A stretch of DNA of 64,000 nt from Deltaproteobacteria bacterium. Its GTDB lineage: Bacteria; Myxococcota_A; Polyangia; Polyangiales; Houyiibacteriaceae. Both the position numbers and the translations under genes were made by a program. Where the stretch lies: positions 124,001 to 188,000 of the forward strand of contig JAEPMI010000007.1 of NCBI GenBank assembly GCA_017644045.1. The letters run 5' to 3'. Positions 61,208 to 64,000 of this stretch are shown one piece after another. The first letter of the stretch is position 1. Each line of letters begins with the position of its first letter. The notes under the pieces were generated by a model that was not told the origin of the DNA, ran no database searches, and was given only the letters and a program-made list of their open reading frames with translations.

Positions 61208-61630
61208 ATGGCCAATCCGCGGAACCCCTACCCCACGGTCGACGTCGTCGTGGAGGTCGATGGCGGCATCGTGCTCATCGAGCGGAACAACGAGCCGAAG
61301 GGCTGGGCGCTCCCCGGCGGCTTCATCGACTACGGCGAGCTCGTGGAGGACGGGGCCCGCCGCGAGGTGATGGAGGAGACGGGGTTGACCGTGGAGCTCA
61401 CCGCGCTCCTCGGCGTGTACTCCGCGCCGAGTCGCGACCCGCGCCAGCACAACCTCTCGGTCACGTACGTCGGTACCGCCGAAGGGGTACCGAAGGGCGC
61501 CGACGACGCGGCACGCGCGGAGGTCTTCCCGCTCGACGCGCTGCCCGAGCCGCTCTGCTTCGACCACGCCGAGATCCTCGCCGACTACCGTCGGTACAAG
61601 GAGACCGGCGCGATCCCGAAGCCGAAGTAG
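61208..61630 (+). CDS. Nudix hydrolase
   Basis: The 140-residue protein has a complete Nudix box: Gly38, Glu44, then REVMEETG ending at Gly59 (GX5EX7REVXEEXG). It starts with the typical VDVVVEVDGGIVLIER and continues with LLGVYSAPSRDPRQHNLSVTYVG. The family cleaves nucleoside diphosphates linked to other groups; the substrate cannot be told. The small size, without added domains, fits ADP-sugar or oxidised nucleotide pyrophosphatases. It is the last gene of the cysteine operon (9 bp after mec), 10 bp from a convergent gene. Confidence 0.92.
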   Translation: MANPRNPYPTVDVVVEVDGGIVLIERNNEPKGWALPGGFIDYGELVEDGARREVMEETGLTVELTALLGVYSAPSRDPRQHNLSVTYVGTAEGVPKGADDAARAEVFPLDALPEPLCFDHAEILADYRRYKETGAIPKPK

Positions 61631-61640
61631 CGCGTGTATC

Positions 61641-63788
61641 TCAGCGGACGGTGAGCGTGGCCTCGAGCGGGCGCTCCGCCGAGCTCGGCCCCGCCTGCAG
61701 GAGCACGTCGCCGGGCTCGAGGGTCCAGCCATCGTCCCAGTACGCGAGGTCGCGCGCTTGGAGCGCCATGGTCGCGGTGACGGTCGCGCCGGCGGCGACC
61801 TCCACGGTGGCGAACGCCCGCAGGTCGTAGGGGGCGCGCATCACCTCGGACTCGGGCATCGCGACGTAGAGCTGCACCGTGGTGAACGCGTCGACGTCGC
61901 CCTCGTTGGTCACGTCGACCTCGACGGTGACGCTCTCGCCCTCCCCGATGTCGGTCGCCCCCACCCGGATCGCCTCGTAGCTGAAGCGCGTGTAGCTCAG
62001 CCCGAAGCCGAAGGGGAAGAGCGGCTCGGTGCCCTCGGCGGCGAGGTGCCGGTAGCCGTGGAGGTAGCCATAGGTGACGGAGTCGCTGACGTTGTCGAAG
62101 GGCGGCAGGTCGGCTTCGGCCATGGGCCACGACACCGGCAGGCGTCCGCTCGGCGCGTGGTCGCCGTAGAGCACGTCGGCGAGCGCCTCGCCGCCACGGG
62201 AGCCCGGATAGCCGGCCCACACGAGCCCCTCGATGTCGTCGAGCAGCCCGTCGACGAGCAGCGGACCGCTGCCCTCGAGCACGACGATGACGCGATCGCT
62301 GAGAGCCGTGACCTCGGCGATGAGCGCCACGTGCTCGGCGGGAAGCGCCAGCGAATCCCGGTCGCCCGCGCCGACGCTCGCCTCGCCTTCGTCCTCGGCG
62401 ACCAGACCCACCACCACGACCACGGCGTCGGCACCGGAGACCGCGTCGGGATCGGAGCCCGGGTCCGCGACGAGCGTGACGTCACCGACCGCGCCGAGCC
62501 CCTCGAGGGCGTTCACGACGTCGCTCGCGATGACGGAGCTGCTGCCCTCGTCGCCGATGTTGTCCACTTCGGCGAGCGGCCCCGTGAGGACCACGGTCTC
62601 GGTCGGGTCGAGGGGCAGCGCCAGCTCGTCGCCCACCGTCACGTTGTGGAGCAACACGATCCCGCGGCGGGCGACCTCGCGGGCGAGCGCGAGGTGCTCG
62701 GGCGTCTCGCGAGCGCTCGCGTCGTCGGTCGGCTCGTGCGGTCCGAGCTCGTAGCAGAGCTGCGCGCGTGCGATGCGTCGCACGGCGTCGTCGAGGAAGG
62801 ACTCGTCGAGCTCGCCGCGCTCCACCTCGCCGGGCACCGAACGGAACCGGTTACGGGCCGGCATCTCGATGTCGAGACCGGCGCGTACGCTCTCGCCGCC
62901 ACCATGGGTCCCGAGGAGCCAGTCCGACTCCACGAAGCCCTGGAACTCCCACTCTCCCTTGAGGATGTCGCGCAGCAGATGAGTGTTCTGGTCCGCCCAG
63001 TCGCCGTTGATGCTGTTGTAGGCGCTCATCACCGACGCGACCTGCGCGTCGCGAACCGCCCGACGGAACTGGGGCAGGTACACCTCGCGAAGCGTCCGCT
63101 CGTCGATCTGGACGTCGACCTCGTGGCGGGTGTCGTCGATGTTGTTGGCGGCATAGTGCTTGGCGCTGGCCATCACGCCCTCGGACTGCACCCCGCGGAT
63201 GAAGGCCACGCCCATCGCGCCCATGTGGTGCGTGTCCTCCGAGTAGGTCTCCTGGCTGCGACCCCAGCGCGGGTGACTCACCAGGTTGATGGTCGGGGCG
63301 AGGAGGACGTTCGCGCCCGCAGACGCGAGCTCGCGGCCCATCGCCGCGCCGACCCGCTCCTCGAGCGCCGGGTCCCACGCGGCGCCCCGGAGGATCGCGA
63401 CGGGGAACGCCGTGCCCGTCTTGCCGGTGAAGGAGCTCAGGCCTCGTGGTCCGTCGAGCATGCCGAGCCCGGGCAGAGCGACCCGCTCGTTGCCCTCGAC
63501 GCGCCAGACCCCGTCGACGAGCGCCACTCGCTCGCCGTGCATCAGGCTCACCTTCTCCTCGACGCTCAGAGTGCGGAGGATCTCGGTGATCCGAGCCTCG
63601 ATCGCGTCGACCTCACCGGCCGGGCAGTAGGCGCGCGTGGCGTCGGTCGGCTCGAAGGGGTCGGGCTCGTAGTCCCGAGGACCCATGTCGACCTCGACCG
63701 CCATGTCGGCGGGCTCATCGCCGTCGTCGTCACCACACCCAAAGGCAGCGAGCACGCAGAGAGAGAGAAGATGCCGGCCCATTCGCAT
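61641..63788 (-). CDS. Glycoside hydrolase family 3 lipoprotein
   Basis: This protein of about 715 residues has a lipoprotein signal (LLSLCVLAAFGC) and an Asp/Glu/Pro-rich spacer. The GH3 barrel has GLGMLDGPRGL, AAWDPALEERVGAAMGRE, GVMASAKHYAANN and the nucleophile Asp in VESDW. The second domain contains VVVVVGLVAEDEGE and GDRDSLALPAEHVALI. A C-terminal fibronectin III-like domain (VTVEVDVTNEGDVDAFTTVQLYV) closes it. The enzyme is a beta-glucosidase or xylosidase anchored outside the cytoplasm. It stands alone without sugar transporters. An ATG 6 bases downstream is an equal start; upstream extension lacks a signal. Confidence 0.93.
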   Translation of the reverse strand: MRMGRHLLSLCVLAAFGCGDDDGDEPADMAVEVDMGPRDYEPDPFEPTDATRAYCPAGEVDAIEARITEILRTLSVEEKVSLMHGERVALVDGVWRVEGNERVALPGLGMLDGPRGLSSFTGKTGTAFPVAILRGAAWDPALEERVGAAMGRELASAGANVLLAPTINLVSHPRWGRSQETYSEDTHHMGAMGVAFIRGVQSEGVMASAKHYAANNIDDTRHEVDVQIDERTLREVYLPQFRRAVRDAQVASVMSAYNSINGDWADQNTHLLRDILKGEWEFQGFVESDWLLGTHGGGESVRAGLDIEMPARNRFRSVPGEVERGELDESFLDDAVRRIARAQLCYELGPHEPTDDASARETPEHLALAREVARRGIVLLHNVTVGDELALPLDPTETVVLTGPLAEVDNIGDEGSSSVIASDVVNALEGLGAVGDVTLVADPGSDPDAVSGADAVVVVVGLVAEDEGEASVGAGDRDSLALPAEHVALIAEVTALSDRVIVVLEGSGPLLVDGLLDDIEGLVWAGYPGSRGGEALADVLYGDHAPSGRLPVSWPMAEADLPPFDNVSDSVTYGYLHGYRHLAAEGTEPLFPFGFGLSYTRFSYEAIRVGATDIGEGESVTVEVDVTNEGDVDAFTTVQLYVAMPESEVMRAPYDLRAFATVEVAAGATVTATMALQARDLAYWDDGWTLEPGDVLLQAGPSSAERPLEATLTVR

Positions 63789-63850
63789 GAACGCATCTGA
63801 CCCGAGCGGCAGGGCCGCGCGCAAGGGTCGAACGGACCGGAGAACGCAAG

Positions 63851-63880
63851 TCGGCTCGACGACGGGAGTCGCCGAGCCGA
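63851..63880 (-). terminator. Hairpin between minus-strand genes
   Basis: TCGGCTCG/CGAGCCGA forms an 8-bp stem with a 14-nt loop that can extend inward through a GAC/GTC pair. It lies 37 bp after the stop of the gene at the right edge. There is no T-run. Confidence 0.45.
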
Positions 63881-63916
63881 GTGAGAAGTCCCGAGCGAGC
63901 GCCGAAGCGCCCGAGC

Positions 63917-64000
63917 TCAGTTCTTCTGGTCGCGGATGGTCTCTTCGGCGCCGTGGCGGCGGCTCGCGCGGAGGCGGGCCTTCTTGCCGCGGAGGTCGCG
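63917..64000 (-). CDS. 3' end of a small basic protein (cut by window edge)
   Basis: Only 27 residues are visible: GKKARLRASRRHGAEETIRD is the core of this piece, ending QKN and a TGA stop. It is Arg/Lys-rich with few other residues, of the kind seen in small ribosomal or nucleic-acid-binding proteins, but no family can be named. The frame stays open to the right edge. Confidence 0.45.
   Translation of the reverse strand, partial: RDLRGKKARLRASRRHGAEETIRDQKN

Overview
The window is very GC-rich (about 70% by eye), with densely packed genes, many short start/stop overlaps and frequent GTG or TTG starts. A MYXO-CTERM-like C-terminus at the left edge, a dozen or so secreted lipoproteins, a eukaryote-type Ser/Thr kinase, several von Willebrand A proteins and no plasmid, phage or IS genes point to the chromosome of a Myxococcota bacterium, probably of the Polyangia/Sandaracinus type. 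The taxon is an inference from gene content.

Left part (1-17 kb). A truncated surface protein is followed by a minus-strand set: a lipoprotein and two coupled amidohydrolases, one of which has lost its HxH metal motif. Next come a membrane-anchored redoxin and an MscS channel, with a 43-bp-arm inverted repeat downstream. An enoyl-CoA-hydratase-like gene faces a fused HyuA/HyuB hydantoinase coupled to a DUF2062 protein. Then come an AHSA1/SRPBCC protein with a histone-H1-like Lys/Ala tail, threonine synthase coupled to an AtoE-type transporter, and a small lipoprotein.

Middle (17-45 kb). A 650-bp non-coding stretch contains a perfect 29-bp inverted repeat. Two separated groups form one functional theme, the MoxR/DUF58/VWA envelope system: DUF4159 and VWA/GATase-like genes at 17.9-20.9 kb, and DUF4175, gluzincin-TPR, MoxR, DUF58 and BatA-like genes at 24.7-33.3 kb. 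Between them lie ApbE, citrate synthase, DeoC and an unknown. Further on are a DUF4015 glycosidase-like protein, PrmC with a 60-residue insertion, an LCP protein, a 1157-residue lipoprotein coupled to a FadL-like porin with an acidic tail, and an MshEN/GAF-like protein.

Right part (45-64 kb). A lytic transglycosylase follows a HARE-HTH/degenerate-Mrr protein ending in a 98-residue acidic tail. D-Ala-D-Ala ligase faces a four-gene operon of secreted proteins built from 11 copies of one Cys-pair module, which lies below a HEAT-repeat protein and a kinase. Divergent from the kinase is an eight-gene cysteine operon: an Rrf2 regulator, CysK, an E1-like MoeB without its N-terminal arm, a CysO-like sulfur carrier, a small protein that looks like the missing E1 arm, CysM, a Mec-type JAMM peptidase and a Nudix hydrolase. 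A GH3 lipoprotein and the 3' end of a small basic protein close the window.

The observations most worth following are the split-E1 CysO pathway, the four-gene Cys-pair module operon and the HARE-HTH/acidic-tail protein.
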